64,000 nt of DNA from Galbula dea. Taxonomy: Eukaryota; Chordata; Aves; Piciformes; Galbulidae. Both the position numbers and the translations under genes were made by a program. Positions 24,578 through 35,947 of this stretch are shown here, piece after piece. The notes under the pieces were generated by a model that had not been told where the DNA came from, ran no database searches, and was given only the letters and a program-made list of their open reading frames with translations. The stretch is taken from positions 434,001-498,000 of the forward strand of contig VWZX01005652.1 of assembly GCA_013399015.1 (NCBI GenBank), read 5' to 3'. Position 1 is the stretch's first letter. Every line of letters begins with the position of its first letter.

Positions 24578-26989
24578 CTAGACCCTGTGAGACAAAATGT
24601 GTAAAGAAAGAAGAGAAGGCATCAGCAAAGGTGGGGAATAGGAGGGAAAGGAATTGAAGTAGCTACTTTGGGTGTGGTTGTTGGGAGAGACTTTGCTGTT
24701 CTCCAAGCAAAATTCAGCTGTGTCAAGAGCAGGACACATTACCCAAATGCCCCAGAGAGTGCTGGGAAGTGACTAATGACACTCATGATACAGAAACTAT
24801 GATTATATCCTTAGGACAAACTCTGAGTGTTCTGACTTGTGGGGAACCAAGGTCTGAAGATGGTCATGGGCTGCGTCTCTTGACGTAACGGGGATGTAGA
24901 TGAACAAGTCTTCTCATCACAAAGAATCTGGTGGGACAGTGAGAAGGGCCTGGGTGGTTTCCTCATGTTGTTCAGGGTGCAACAGCCACCTGACATCAGC
25001 TGGTTCAGACAGGCACGTTTTCCTCCTCTCCAAGGCTCAGTTTGCCCCAGCAGAAGCAGATGACCTGCTCTAGGTTGCTCAAGAAGCATGAGTATCTAGT
25101 TCTGAATAACTGAAAGCCTCTCTCCCTCTCTTAGCCAATTTCCTGAACTACAAAACTGTCCTTCCTGTCTGATCCTTGTTTCAAAGGGAGTCCTTGACCA
25201 CTTGCCATGTCATCAGCCAAACCAGCCAGTTGCCAGTAAACACTTGATTGCATTTATCACTTTAGGATATGTTTTGCCCTCTTGGCCAAACTCTTCCAAT
25301 TGCTCAGCTTGCAGCAGAGCCCCAGTAGAACATCCTATGCTGTTTCTTGCTTTGTGAGGTGCAGATGGAAATCTGACCTTCACCTTGGAGTGGTTTCCCA
25401 TTCATCACCTAGCTGAATAGCTGTCAGTCCACCCTGTGCTGCTCAAAGAAGGTGCCTGCTTCCCAGCTGCACCAGCAGAACTGCTTCTGGGCAGTGTTGG
25501 CACTGGGTGAAGAGTGCTCAGAGCCTGAGATCCAAGGTCAACTATTTTCTGCAAGGGGAATAAAGATGTCCAGAGGAAGTGAAATGTGACCTGATAAAGA
25601 GTTAAGCCTCTGACTTTGCTTGGGTTTTGGCTGATGTGTGTTAGAGGGATAATGGTACCACCCATTCCTCTTAATTGATGGACCCTGATGGAAATATAAC
25701 TTAAGCAATTAATACAATTCTCTGAGCTTCATAAAAAGAAACTGTGTGGAGAGAGAACTGTATTTATTGGTTTAATTACTCTTAAAAACAAGTGTCAGGG
25801 AAAGCATGACAGCATTTTGGTTTGTTCTAGGGAAAGGCAAGGCAAGTTTGAGCTCCTTAAGAGCCAGAAAGTGCCAGAGGAGGCAATGCCAATGACCTGC
25901 TACAGACCAGAGCAGAGTTTAGGAGAACCCAAGCTGCCTTTTGTCTGGAAGAGTTCTGCATGCCCTGATTTTAATGCATGTTGCTGAAAAGGATACTAAC
26001 CCCAAACTAGTTATTGTTTAGCATTTAGAGTCGTGCCCAGAGGCCCCCATTGAGGATGGGGGGGAGAGCCCTTTGTCCTAGCTAAGAGCGTGGGAGAAAC
26101 AGGCTCTGCAGTAAAGGGCTCGAGATCTGGTTCCTGATGCTTTTAATGGTTTCTTCCGTGGGAGGTAGATTTAAGAGTGAATAGCAGCCCAGTGTGACCT
26201 TGATAGATGCCAGCTGGGAGTTTTCAGGAGGAAAGAAGGAATTTCTAAGGAAAGGGGGGAAAAAAATAATGTAGAGGATTTGCAATAGGCAAGTGATACA
26301 GAGCGGTGTTTACAAACATTTACAAGCAGGCTGCTGCTGCTTTCCATCCTGTTGGCATCCCTCCATGCCTTCACTAATAGGGCTTCCTCTGGCTGCTAGG
26401 CTCTCTCTGGTTCTCATTTGACTTCTGCTTTCTGAGCAGTCAAGAGTTCACACTCAAAAAGCTTTCCTCTGTCACCATGAAAGTTTGGCAGTTGTGCTAA
26501 TAGAGGCTGGGATCCTCTTGTAATGTCTTCAGGTGTAAAGAAAACAGCTTGTTCAGCCAGAGGCACTCAGGGGCTGGCTGTTCTTTCATTCTCCTTGAAA
26601 AGTACCTCCCTGACACCAGGAGCAGAAGCCACACCACAAATTACAGGGAGTGCATAAAGCAGGGGGTGCTGCACGTGCAATCTCCTCCCTGCCTTTGAAA
26701 TTGGGGAGCTGAATAATCCCAAAAAGGGACTTTGCACTTCTTTCTAAAATCAAAAGGAATCAGATGCCTGTTTTCTGTCTGTGATTGGAGATGACTGCAA
26801 TAAAAGGTGGGCAACAGGCTGTGCTGGTGTCAGAGGGAGACTCACCCTAGGAGCAGCCCTGCCCTGTCATCTGGCCCCTCCAAAGGGGCATGGAAGTGGG
26901 TGCAAATGAAAGAAAGGCTCAGTTGTATTGACTAATGAGACAGGAGGAGCAGGTAACACCACCCAGCCCTCCTCCTGTGCATGAACTGC
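24578..26989. other. non-coding stretch, no gene recognised
   Basis: Frames of up to 92 codons occur on the minus strand only (24811-25089, 25405-25665), without domains. 25020-25060 has a faint resemblance to a MIR 3' segment ('ggctcagtttgcccca'), too weak to annotate. Confidence 0.7.
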
Positions 26990-27156
26990 CTTTGGCCCAG
27001 ACTGCCCTGGGCAGTGGGGGAGTCACCATCTCTGCAGGGGTTCCAAAAACATGGAGATGTGGTCCTTAGGGATGTGGTTTAGTGGCATGGTGGTGTTAGG
27101 TTGATGGTTGGACTTGATGAGCTTAAAGATCTCTTCCAACCTTTGTGATTCTATAG
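26990..27156 (+). mobile_element. CR1 LINE fragment, 3' 165 bases
   Basis: The copy starts within the 'ttggcccagactgccctggg' block and continues through 'gtggtccttagggatgtggt', 'ggcatggtggtgttaggttg' and 'ctcttccaacctttgtgatt', ending in ctatag. Dominant lineage, with no usable coding part. Confidence 0.95.
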
Positions 27157-28780
27157 TGGCAGGGGTACCCAAGCTGAGGGGATTCAGCTTTTGCTATGGA
27201 AGCTAGACTGTTACGAGGACAAGAGATGCCTTAATGGACTCAGTGATTTCCCTGTCTCTGGGGAGAAGACTGAGGGCAAGGTTGGGAGCTGCCTAGCTGG
27301 GCTGAGGCTCTGCACAATGTGACTGCTTTGCAAAACCTGAGTCAGGAGAACAGCTCTGAGGAAGCAGTGGCAACATCTCTCTCCTGCCACTCTGTGCTAA
27401 GGCTGTTGGGATCCTGTACAGACCTCAACAGCAGTGTTTAAGCAGCCCTGGTTATTTGTCAAAGACAGTTAGCAGGCACAAGCTCTTTTGATTCTATAGT
27501 GTCACCTGTGACTGCTACCATATTTTATATTCTACACTGACATTTTCCTTTTCCTTTCTCTCTTCCACCTCCCTCTTTTTTTACATGGACAGAATGGAAA
27601 GCCTCAGGTGACATAAACTAAGCAGGATAACTCCATCACCTCACCTCACCAGTATTCGTAACTAGCTGCTGTAAGCAGCTAGCAAAGGAGGAAGCTTGGA
27701 TGGAATAGGTGTGGAGGGATGCAACTGCCAAGCTGCACTGCAGGAGCAGCTGAAAGGCAATGATGTCCTTCATCTCTTTGCTGGGGATTGTCCTGGTTAG
27801 GTGAACAGGGCATTAGGTTTGTGTTTCTGGCACTTGAGAGGAACAAGAGAGCCATACAGTTGATCAGAGGGGAAACAACTGGATGTTAGGAGTGTTTGAT
27901 CATCCCAGGTCATTTCCTTCAGGCAACTTGGAGGACCTCCTGCAGGGCTCTGTGTCCTGAGTTAGCAATGGCTGAAAGCACAGCTTTGTCACCACTGCCA
28001 CTGCCATGGTGCCTTCGTGGTCCCTGAGCACATGGCCAGACACTCAGAACCAGAAGAATTTAGGGCTGTGACTCCTTAGCTACCTGCAGGGCTCTTTGCA
28101 GTGGTTACAGCATCCCATCTGTAGGGCTGTATCCATCCCTCTTCCCATTGCCAGCCCTAGCCTGGGGCCATGCACCACTCCTACACCAAGGTGCAGCCCA
28201 TGTGCCTGCCTTCCTAACCAGTAAAGAGCATCAGTTTCTCCTGACAAAGACATACCTTTGTCCTCAGCCCAATTTCAAGGGAGACACACCTACCCTCTAA
28301 CTGGCCTGCCATGATTCTTCTGTGTCTTGAATGTTCCTCATTCACATGTAAAGTTAACAGAGTGGTGACAGATGCAGACTTTATGCTTGGGAATAGACGG
28401 AAAGGACTATGAGAAGACCAGAGAGACACATGTTGCATCACCTATACAAGTAACCCCCTTTTCACCCTACAAAATGCAGAAGTTAGGACAGAGAAATCAG
28501 CTAATTACAGATAAGGTACATAAATTATCAAATACATTCTTAAATTGGCCTTTTTATGCTTGTACTTTTCTTTCACACAGGCTTTAATTATAACTTACAA
28601 CTTTACTAAAGCCAAACAAGACATATTTCAGGAGTCCTCACTCTGGTCTCTAATGTTCCTGTTCACTGAAATTGAACCTGCCCCAAAAGGTGTGACCCAA
28701 GCAGGTCTCCTTTGACAAAGTCCCAGGCCATACTCATGGTGAGTTCTGGCTTTGCCCACACATTCCTCTGCTAAGGAGAC
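27157..28780. other. non-coding stretch, no gene recognised
   Basis: No repeat, exon or RNA gene is recognised. The only frames above 60 codons are 28214-28441 (-) and 28372-28587 (+), which overlap. Confidence 0.75.
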
Positions 28781-28926
28781 CACAGAATCACAGAATTATT
28801 AAGGTTGGAAGAGACCTCAAAGATCATGAAGTCCAACAGTTGACCCATCAGCATCATGCCACCAAACCATGCCCCTAAAGCACTACATCTATATGCTTTT
28901 TAAGCACCTCCAAGGATGGTGATACC
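28781..28926 (-). mobile_element. CR1 LINE fragment, well-preserved 3' end, minus strand
   Basis: The plus strand reads 'cacagaatcacagaattatt', 'aaggttggaagagacctcaa', 'agtccaacagttgacccat', 'catgccaccaaaccatgccc' and 'gcacctccaaggatggtgat'. It keeps the tail better than most minus-strand copies here, suggesting a younger insertion. Only the terminal 145 bases are present. Confidence 0.96.
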
Positions 28927-29964
28927 ATGCCTAAAACTTGGGTCTAACTCATCTGTAAAACCCAAAGCACACCCAAAAAAATAAATGTGCATTTCAGGGG
29001 TGTGTGTGAATGGGAGTGGCTGAAACCATGTCCATTCCTGCTCTGTGAAACTTTCCAAATAGAGCTTAATTCCAAAATCTTCTGATGACTTCCAGCTCCT
29101 AGCACAAGGATAAGAGATCTCAGTCACTAGACTACCCAGGCACGGCTAGGACTTTCTCAGCTGGCTTCTGAGCTATGCCTTCACCTTGCAGCTGAGATGG
29201 GGCTGGCAGTGCTGCTGCCTTCTTCCAGAGGGCTGAAGCTGGCATACCTTTCAGCCAAAAGCCAAGACCATTGCTATCTGCTTCTTGCTGTCTGTGGGAC
29301 AGGGCACCCTTGCTGGTTGCTGTCACCTGTAGAGAGAAGAGCTAGTGAGAGAGGCTGGTTTTGTTACCTTTCTCCCCCAGCTTCCTTCCCTGTGTGCTTA
29401 TGAAGGAGGAGGGGTGTGAAATGGCTCTGCAGAGCACTGCCAGTCTCTGTCCTTGGAAACCAAGGGGAAACAGAGGTTTGTGCTGCTGCTGCTCCCTGAG
29501 GTGTCTGAAGGACGCTGTGTAAATGTTGATTAGACAGAGTGGCATTGACTTAGATCATTAAGTGTCACAGCTATTGTTGCAGGTGTATTGGATTGCTGCT
29601 ACTCACTGGCTGAGAGACCATGTCTCCTGCTAGACTGAGCTCTGTGGCAGCATTTGTCAGAGCAAAAGCTCTTCCACTCACCACTACAGGTGCTGCAGTC
29701 TTAAAAATGCTGTTTAGAAAGTCACCAAGATGTCCTAGCTCCCAGTCCCTCAACCTCTGGGCTACAGCCTGCAGGAGGGGATTGGACACTCCTTTGTGTT
29801 CAAACAAGGGGTCATGGCATGGAAAAGGCTGAGAAGCCCCAAGGTAGTCTTTTTGCCAGGCAATTAACAGCTGATGAAAGCTGGGCAAGGGTATGGATGG
29901 ACTGTCTGCATTCCTGTGCTGGTGATGTGTTGTAAAGAGGTCTGTGGAGACAATCCTCACAGAC
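28927..29964. other. non-coding stretch, possibly including LTR upstream part
   Basis: No gene is recognised. If the LTR fragment that follows is longer than its recognisable part, its U3 region would lie here, perhaps starting at the 'tgtgctggtgatgtgttg' at 29915, but I cannot align it. A 143-codon minus-strand frame (29571-30002) has no domain. Confidence 0.6.
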
Positions 29965-30208
29965 ACTGTGAAAGCCCTGCTTTCCTGGAGGTGGCTGAAC
30001 ACCTGCCTGCCAATGGGAAGTGGTGAATGAATTCCTTACTTTGTTTTGCTTGTGTGCTTTTGGCTTTTGCTTTCCTTATTAAACTGGGTTTGTTTCAGCC
30101 TAGGGGTTTTCTGCCTGGTATCCTCCCGTTTCTCTCCACATCCCACTCCAGGGAGGTAAGCTGACAGCTGTGTGGTGCTTAGTTGCCAGCCAGGGTTCAA
30201 TCACAACA
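29965..30208 (+). mobile_element. 3' (R-U5) part of an ERVL-like avian LTR
   Basis: The block order matches the 3' half of a very common avian LTR: 'gccctgctttcctggaggtg', 'gctgaacacctgcctgcc', 'gggaagtggtgaatgaattc', a TTTTGCTTG-rich stretch, a 'cttattaaactg' polyadenylation region (ATTAAA at 30078-30083), 'tgtggtgcttagttgcca' and the CACAACA terminus at 30208. In the better-preserved family form the spacing is the same. No 5' TG boundary, target-site duplication or internal retroviral gene is visible, so this is a 5'-truncated or heavily decayed solo LTR. The family comparison is from memory. Confidence 0.82.
30078..30083 (+). promoter_or_regulatory. ATTAAA polyadenylation signal within the LTR
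   Basis: ATTAAA lies where this LTR family carries its poly(A) signal, just upstream of a T/G-rich stretch ('gggtttgtttcagcc'). Function is inferred from family layout; this copy is probably silent. Confidence 0.55.
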
Positions 30209-30421
30209 CCAATCTTGTGTATGTTAGGACTTGACTGAGTTTCCTTGAAGCCATCAGTCTGTTGATTTGTGTCACCTCTGGATCAGGCCCTTTAATTCTC
30301 TACATTTCAGCAGTGAGGATGAGCAGGGAGGCCAGCAGCTTCTCTTGTCAGCTCTGGAGAAGCTCCAGAGATTTACAGGAAGACAAAGGAGCATGTTTCC
30401 CAGTGCCTGTGTCCTTCTCTC

Positions 30422-30454
30422 TTAGGCTTCATGATGCTTTAGGCTTCACGATGC
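30422..30454. repeat. short tandem duplication, period 17 bp
   Basis: TTAGGCTTCATGATGC (30422-30437) and TTAGGCTTCACGATGC (30439-30454) differ at one base. It is a local duplication with no other context. Confidence 0.85.
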
Positions 30455-32263
30455 ATAAAGCAACTTGAAGGCAGAAATATTGTGGAGATCTCTCTGTGTT
30501 GAGGCTTTGGGCTGACCTTGTTGTTCTGAATTACCATGTCTTTGTAAAGCTGGATTGAATGTTAGCTCTCTAGCACAGAAAAGGCTTTTTCTATGGAATG
30601 AATGTTTCCTGCCTGGAAGACCAACCCCTTTTGCATTATTTGACTCATTTTTCCTAGCCATGATAGAAAATATTCCTGACCTAGGAAAATTTCTCTTCCT
30701 TAAAAAGTCTGTAGTTCCTTGATCATGAATTATTTTTCCTCCTTTGGCTAGGACAAAAGCCAATGGGGGGTTGGTGGGGGGAGAAAAAAAAACCCAAACA
30801 CCTTTAGGAAAAATCACTGGGGTGCTACATGAGAAGTCTAAATGTGATCCAGTGGTGGTGGTGAGTGTGCATGCAACTGTATTCTAGACAGCTGAGCAGA
30901 TAGCATATCTTGGCAAATCCCAGGGACCTCATTTGCTCTCCTAAAGAAGAAATCATTTTTATGAATGATTTTGGGAGAAGCTCCCTGCCCTGCTAGAGTT
31001 ATTCAGGTGCTGCTGTGGAGAAGAGGTTTTGGTGTTGGCGGCTGAGAACACGTTGGCTGGAAGATTGCTGCTGGTGATATTTAGTCAGGCAGGTGACAAG
31101 CAAGTTAGGACTAATCCCTGTCTCTTTGGGTTTTCTAATGATTGTTTTCTTAATTGGGAGTGAAGGAAACACAGCAACAACTTTTGTTGTATTTTTAAAT
31201 TAACCAAGAAGGGTGAAAAAAGAAAACAAAACTGAATGGAAGTGATGGATGCTGCTTATTTGCTTGTATGTTGCCAGGATGCTCCATGGAGAGTAGGGAA
31301 CAACCAGTAGCAAAAGAAAGGGGGTGGAGGAGGCCTTTTTAATTAGATCACATCATTTTTCCAAAAGAATATTCTTCTGTCTCTCACAGGATCTCAAATG
31401 AGCATCTTGGAAACACATCAAATTATGGGTTTGCATATGGATTGACTGCTCAGCTCTGTTTAACCCCTGACATCGCCTCTAGGCTGCAGTTGAGATAGGC
31501 TGTCTTGTCACCCTTCCACTGCTGGAAAGATTATAGTCTAGAAGGGATAGGAAACTGGAGAAGACAGGCATGGATCAGTTCTGTATCCAAAGGATCCTGC
31601 ACTTAAAGGTATCAGAAACCCCCGCTGTTTCAGCCTGCAGTCAGTTCTGTCACCACAGGGATGCCCCTTCCCTGGGGGACTGGAAGGGCCACACTGTGTG
31701 AGGGCAGATCAGGCAGGGGTGGAGCATGGCCAGATGACACCTGGGAAGTGGTACGCAAAAGCTACACTGGTTGTCCTGGAAACTTGTTTCCCCATCTGTT
31801 CCTGAGAAGGTGGAGCAGTTGTTAAACCCCCAAAGCAGAAAAGATCTTCTCACTGATCAGCCAAGCGAGAGGGCACCAGGGGTTGGCTTGGGTGTTTAGT
31901 GTCCATTATGGTGCTGCTGTGGTCTCCAGAAGGATGCAGAAGAGAGAAATCTTTTCGCCTGGCCTTACCTGGGCTGGAACTTGCCTGCTTGTGTTACGTG
32001 GTGTGTTCTCCAGAGTGTGCAGCATGATGTGGTCCTCACTGTGACAGGCCAGGCCAGTAGAGGTGAAGCCCTCCTGCTGCTCAGGCATCTTTTCACATTC
32101 ATATGTGCACCTGGGCAAAACTTTCAGTACCTCCAGGGGATCTTCTCTCCCAGGTACAGGAAGCATGTGTTTAGTTAGTAGCTGCCCTGGCAGGATGAAG
32201 AGTTAACTCATTATTATAGCCTTACACTGTTGGCTGCTATTTAAACAATGAAGCCAGTGAGGA

Positions 32264-32313
32264 GAGGATCTTTCGAGGTCTGTTCCAGCTCCTAACCTTC
32301 TGTGATCCTGTGA
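32264..32313 (+). mobile_element. probable CR1 LINE tail, very short
   Basis: 'ggatctttcgaggtctgttc', then 'ccttctgtgatcctgtgag', follows the CR1 3'-terminal pattern (tctt-gaggtc, ttcca-cct, tgtgat-ctgtga). Only about 50 bases match and the central TTCCAACCT is altered to ttccagctcct, so this is less certain than the others. Confidence 0.6.
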
Positions 32314-34974
32314 GACACAAAACCCTTACAGAAAAGCTTCAACACAACTCAATCCATCTGTGAAGCACTCCAACATTCCTCCAGAAGAGCTCAGGCATCA
32401 CAGGGAGGTGTTCAAAACAAGCTCTGCAGCTCCAGAGAAACCAGAGTGACACTAACAAATGATATTTAGTGGCTGGACAGGAAGAAGGCAGTGGGCATAG
32501 TTTTATTGCCCTCTCCTGTCCAACAAAATATCTGCTGGGGGAGGCTCAGTTACTGCTACCTCCTCTTGTCACTCTGTGTGTTGTATGGGCTACCACCACG
32601 AGGTAAACAGGAGGAAACACAGCTCATGGAGCTGCTTAAGAACATTCTGCTTAGGGACCCAAATTGTTTTCACCAAGCTCGAGATCTAAAGCCTGAAGAT
32701 TTCTCTAATGAGAAGAAGAGTAGTTGAGGTCTCGGCTCTTTTTTTATTCCTCTCCTCTACCTCTTTGTGAAAGAGAGAAGCACTTTTCTTCTCAGAGTCC
32801 AAGTGAGGTGCCTTCTTTCCCCTCTATTCTCAGGGATAGGCCATTTTCCTTCAGCCCATCCCCAAAAGAATCAGAGGAGGGAAGAACATCTTATCCTGCA
32901 CAGCATGTTGACACCGTGCCAAGACTTTGCCGGGGCCAGAAGTAGGTTGGATATGCAAGACCTGAGCCCCTACCTTCATGGCTCCAGAGCTGCATGAGTG
33001 TCTCCTGAGTCAGAGGGCTTGGCATCACTTCAGACTCTACTAAGAGGGGATTTAGAAAGCAAAAAGCCATACAGGTCTGATAAGGAAGATATACATTCCA
33101 CTCTGGAACACTGGAGAAAGGGGAAAAATAAAGGGATGGAGTGGAAAAAGATTAAACTGGAAACTGACTGGCAAAGCTGGGGTGAGGAGAAACCTCCCAC
33201 AGGTCCTGTGTGGGTTTCTGTCTGTAGGGCCTGCTTTTGCCATGATGAATATAACAACCAAGGGACTCACAAAAAGGCTCCTAAAGCTCAGTGATCAGAA
33301 GTATAATGGCATGCAAGCTGCAACTGTTGCAGTGGATTTCTGAACAGCAGGCTCTTGTTGAACCAGCCCCAGGATTCTTTATCTCCACCATGGGCTTTTT
33401 AGTCCAAAGTATTGGTGTCTTCCCTGCATTCCTTCTGCATAGAAAGGTCCAATAATGGATTTTATTATGGTTATTATTATTAGCCTCCTCTTCCTCCTGC
33501 TCCTACCTAGACAATGCCTCCCTGAATCACTGCCTCCTGTAAGGGAAGGAGCTGCCAGTGCTTTCACAAGGGCTTCCCACAGCACCTTTCCCCATTTAGC
33601 CTCATCAACACAGGGCACACCTGGAGCATGTGCTGCAGAGAGAAGGGTCAGGAGACTTATTTATTCCCCTCATTTGAACAACAACAACAAAAATGCTTTC
33701 TTATGAGCAAGGAGAGCAGCAAACAAATAAATTAAGCGGTGCCTTGATGTAAGCATTTCTGCTGCATCCTTGGGAAATGTTCCCAAAGGTAGGGATGGTG
33801 CAGGCCAGTGTTTAACTTGGCTGATGTGTGAGTGGAGACCTTGCAGGGGCACTGAGTGCATGCTGCTGCTTGATTGTTATTTCTTTTTTTCCCCTTTTTT
33901 AATATCTGGTGTCTGGTACAATCTGCTCTGTTTCAAGGTAAAGTGCTTGTTCTTTGGAGTCACTTTGTGACAGCACTTTGAGCTTGGGGCTTGGGGAGAG
34001 AAGACCAGGGGGGCTGATTGCAATTGCTGTAGACCTGATGCTGAGGGAATGTAGTTTTCCCATTTGCCAGAACCAGTCCCTATGCTGTTATCCAGAGAAG
34101 GATAATGTTTGTGCTTTACCCACCTCACAGCCAATGTGTTACTGCTTGGAATGAGAAATATTTCCCTCTGTTTTCTTGAGACCCACTGTAGGCAGCTGTG
34201 GCTGACTGTTGTCTTCTCAAACAGGAGGAAAAACATCTAAGCCAGCAGCTCCTGACCACCTACCCAGCCCTTTGGTTTAGCACTGCTATGAACCTAGACA
34301 CTTGGTCCTGTTGGAGGCTGGAAGTTGTCCTCAGGAAGGAGCAGAGCATAATTAAAGGAGAAGCTCTTTGGGTAGTATGAGCTGGCTTGACACTCCTGAT
34401 GGCAGCAAGGTGATACCAACTTACATCCAGCAGTGATATGACTCTAAAAGTCTGTGTTTATCAACACTGCCATGTGAAAAGACATGTTTCTATTACTTTA
34501 TTTCATTTTCAGCTGGTTCTTTTTCTCCCTTGTTTCCCCACCCCATCCTGGGACTACACCATTGGAAGCCTGTTAGGAACACTTCTTTCCTTGTCACTCA
34601 CTGGACCACCATGAATTTTCTTTCTGGATGATCCTGTTTGAGCTGGAAACCAAAAAGGCTCTTTTGCTGCTCATTTTCATGCAAGGTCAGCAGGAAAAGC
34701 ATGCCTGCTATTTTGAAGAGAGTTTTAAACATTGTTTTCCTTTTTTTTTTTTCCTCTTCCTGAATATGTAAACACAGAAATGACAAAACTGATTCTTTAA
34801 TGTGTTCCTGCCCTCCTTCCTCACCATACCTTCTGCCTGGAAACCACTGTTCCACAGCCTGTACAGAGGAGGGCTCCAAGCCTGTGCATTCCTTCAGTGG
34901 TTTGCTGCCACTGTGAAGTGGATGATGAGTAGCAAGAAAACAAAACCCAGTCTACAAATGAAGACTCCAAACTT

Positions 34975-35294
34975 TACACCTACCTGAAATGAGGCTGGAG
35001 CCAGGTGGGGGTTGGTCTCTTCTCCTGGGTTACCAAGGAGAGGACAAGAGGAAATGGCCTCAAGTTGTACCAGGGGAGGTGTAAACTGGTAGCAGGAGAA
35101 AAGTCTTCCCAGAAAGAGTTGTTAGGCATTGGCCCAGGCTGCCCAGGGCAGTGGTGGAGTCACCATTCCTGGAGGGGCTCAAAAAACATCTAGATGTGGT
35201 CTTTAGGGACATGGCTTGGTGGCATGGTGGTGATAGGTTGATAGTTGGACTTGCTGAGCTTAGAGGTCTCCTCCAACCTCAGTGATTCTGTGAA
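34975..35294 (+). mobile_element. CR1 LINE fragment, 320 bp
   Basis: Dominant lineage. It starts at the 'ctggagccaggtggg' block, which encodes the GGWSQVG region in better copies. It continues with [17 protein letters not shown] in frame, then loses the frame within the next block: the RKNFFPERVV region reads as KSSQKELL, showing a frameshift. Then follow 'ggcccaggctgcccagggca', 'ggcatggtggtgataggttg' and the 'ctccaacctcagtgattctg' tail. Confidence 0.95.
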
Positions 35295-35587
35295 GTGTGG
35301 GCATGGGCTTCTCCAGGCAGGCAACTTTGGATGAGTGAAAGATGCTATTAAGGAAAGAGAGCAGTCTGGAATCAAAAGGCTTGTTCTGACCTGCTGTAAC
35401 CCCTGGTCTCCCTGTGCTGGAGGCTTAGCCACAAGGCTGTGTCCTTTCACAGGCTGGCTGGGATGGGAAACACAGGCTTGGGGATTTTGAGATTTCCAGG
35501 CAACTGCTTGCTCAGAGAGCCAGCTGACTGGGACTGTGACAAGATGCAACAGCTGAAGGGACCAGACAAACAGGGATGGCAGCAAGC
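35295..35587. other. non-coding gap
   Basis: Nothing recognised. A 131-codon minus-strand frame (35190-35585) overlaps the CR1 tail and has no domain. Confidence 0.7.
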
Positions 35588-35947
35588 CTAAAGGGCAGTG
35601 GAAAAGCCCAAACTCAGAGTGGATGGCAGCTTTGGCTGTGGTGTGGTATGGGGACCTTGGAGATGTGACTTGTGCAAGGCAGCAGGAGACCTCTGAGGTT
35701 CAGTCTTCATCTCAAGTACTTCAGTGGATTCATCAGTGACTGTGCAGCTCTTGTACTCCACAGATGTTGAGATCTCCTTTAGCTCCAGGTCTTGTTCTGA
35801 CTCTCCTCCAAAAATCTCTTCTTCAGAGGCTCTGAATGCTTGGCTCATCTTCCATGTACTGGCTCTGGGGAGCCAGAGAGTGCTTCCCAGCTCCTGAGTG
35901 AGGGCACACACATCCTGGCTGTGCTTTTGTGACACACCAGGCTGAAC
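35588..35947 (-). other. weak candidate exon within the longest open frame, minus strand
   Basis: The minus-strand frame 36133-35588 is the longest non-repeat reading frame in the window (181 codons). Inside it, at 35948-35949, is an AG acceptor preceded by 'cttctcttcttct' and, about 28 bases upstream, a CTGAC branch-point-like motif. From the acceptor, 119 codons are open in phase 0, including a strongly acidic segment with SEEEIFGGESEQDLELKEIS and, further on, TDESTEVLEMKTE. I do not recognise the protein. No strong GT donor or nearby poly(A) signal was found, so a terminal exon is conceivable but unsupported. It may be chance. Confidence 0.25.

Larger units (their letters stand above)
30209..34974. 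other. non-coding stretch with one CR1 tail
   Basis: No gene is recognised. Simple features are a 17-bp-period duplication at 30422-30454, TTA-rich runs near 33465-33481, an (AAC)n run near 33678-33691 and a T12 run at 34741-34752. The frame 32491-32727 (+) has a hydrophobic stretch near its N-terminus, but nothing supports it as a gene. Confidence 0.7.

Noticed and set aside
25015..25060. MIR 3' end-like 'ggctcagtttgcccca'
   Set aside because: Only about 15 bases match and no other MIR block is nearby.
29571..30002. 143-codon minus-strand open frame
   Set aside because: It overlaps the LTR fragment antisense, has no domain or splice context, and its downstream half is retroviral LTR rather than coding sequence.
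32491..32727. Small protein with a signal-peptide-like hydrophobic stretch
   Set aside because: No promoter, splice or conservation support. Upstream charge and length are poor for a signal peptide, and hydrophobic runs are common in random frames.
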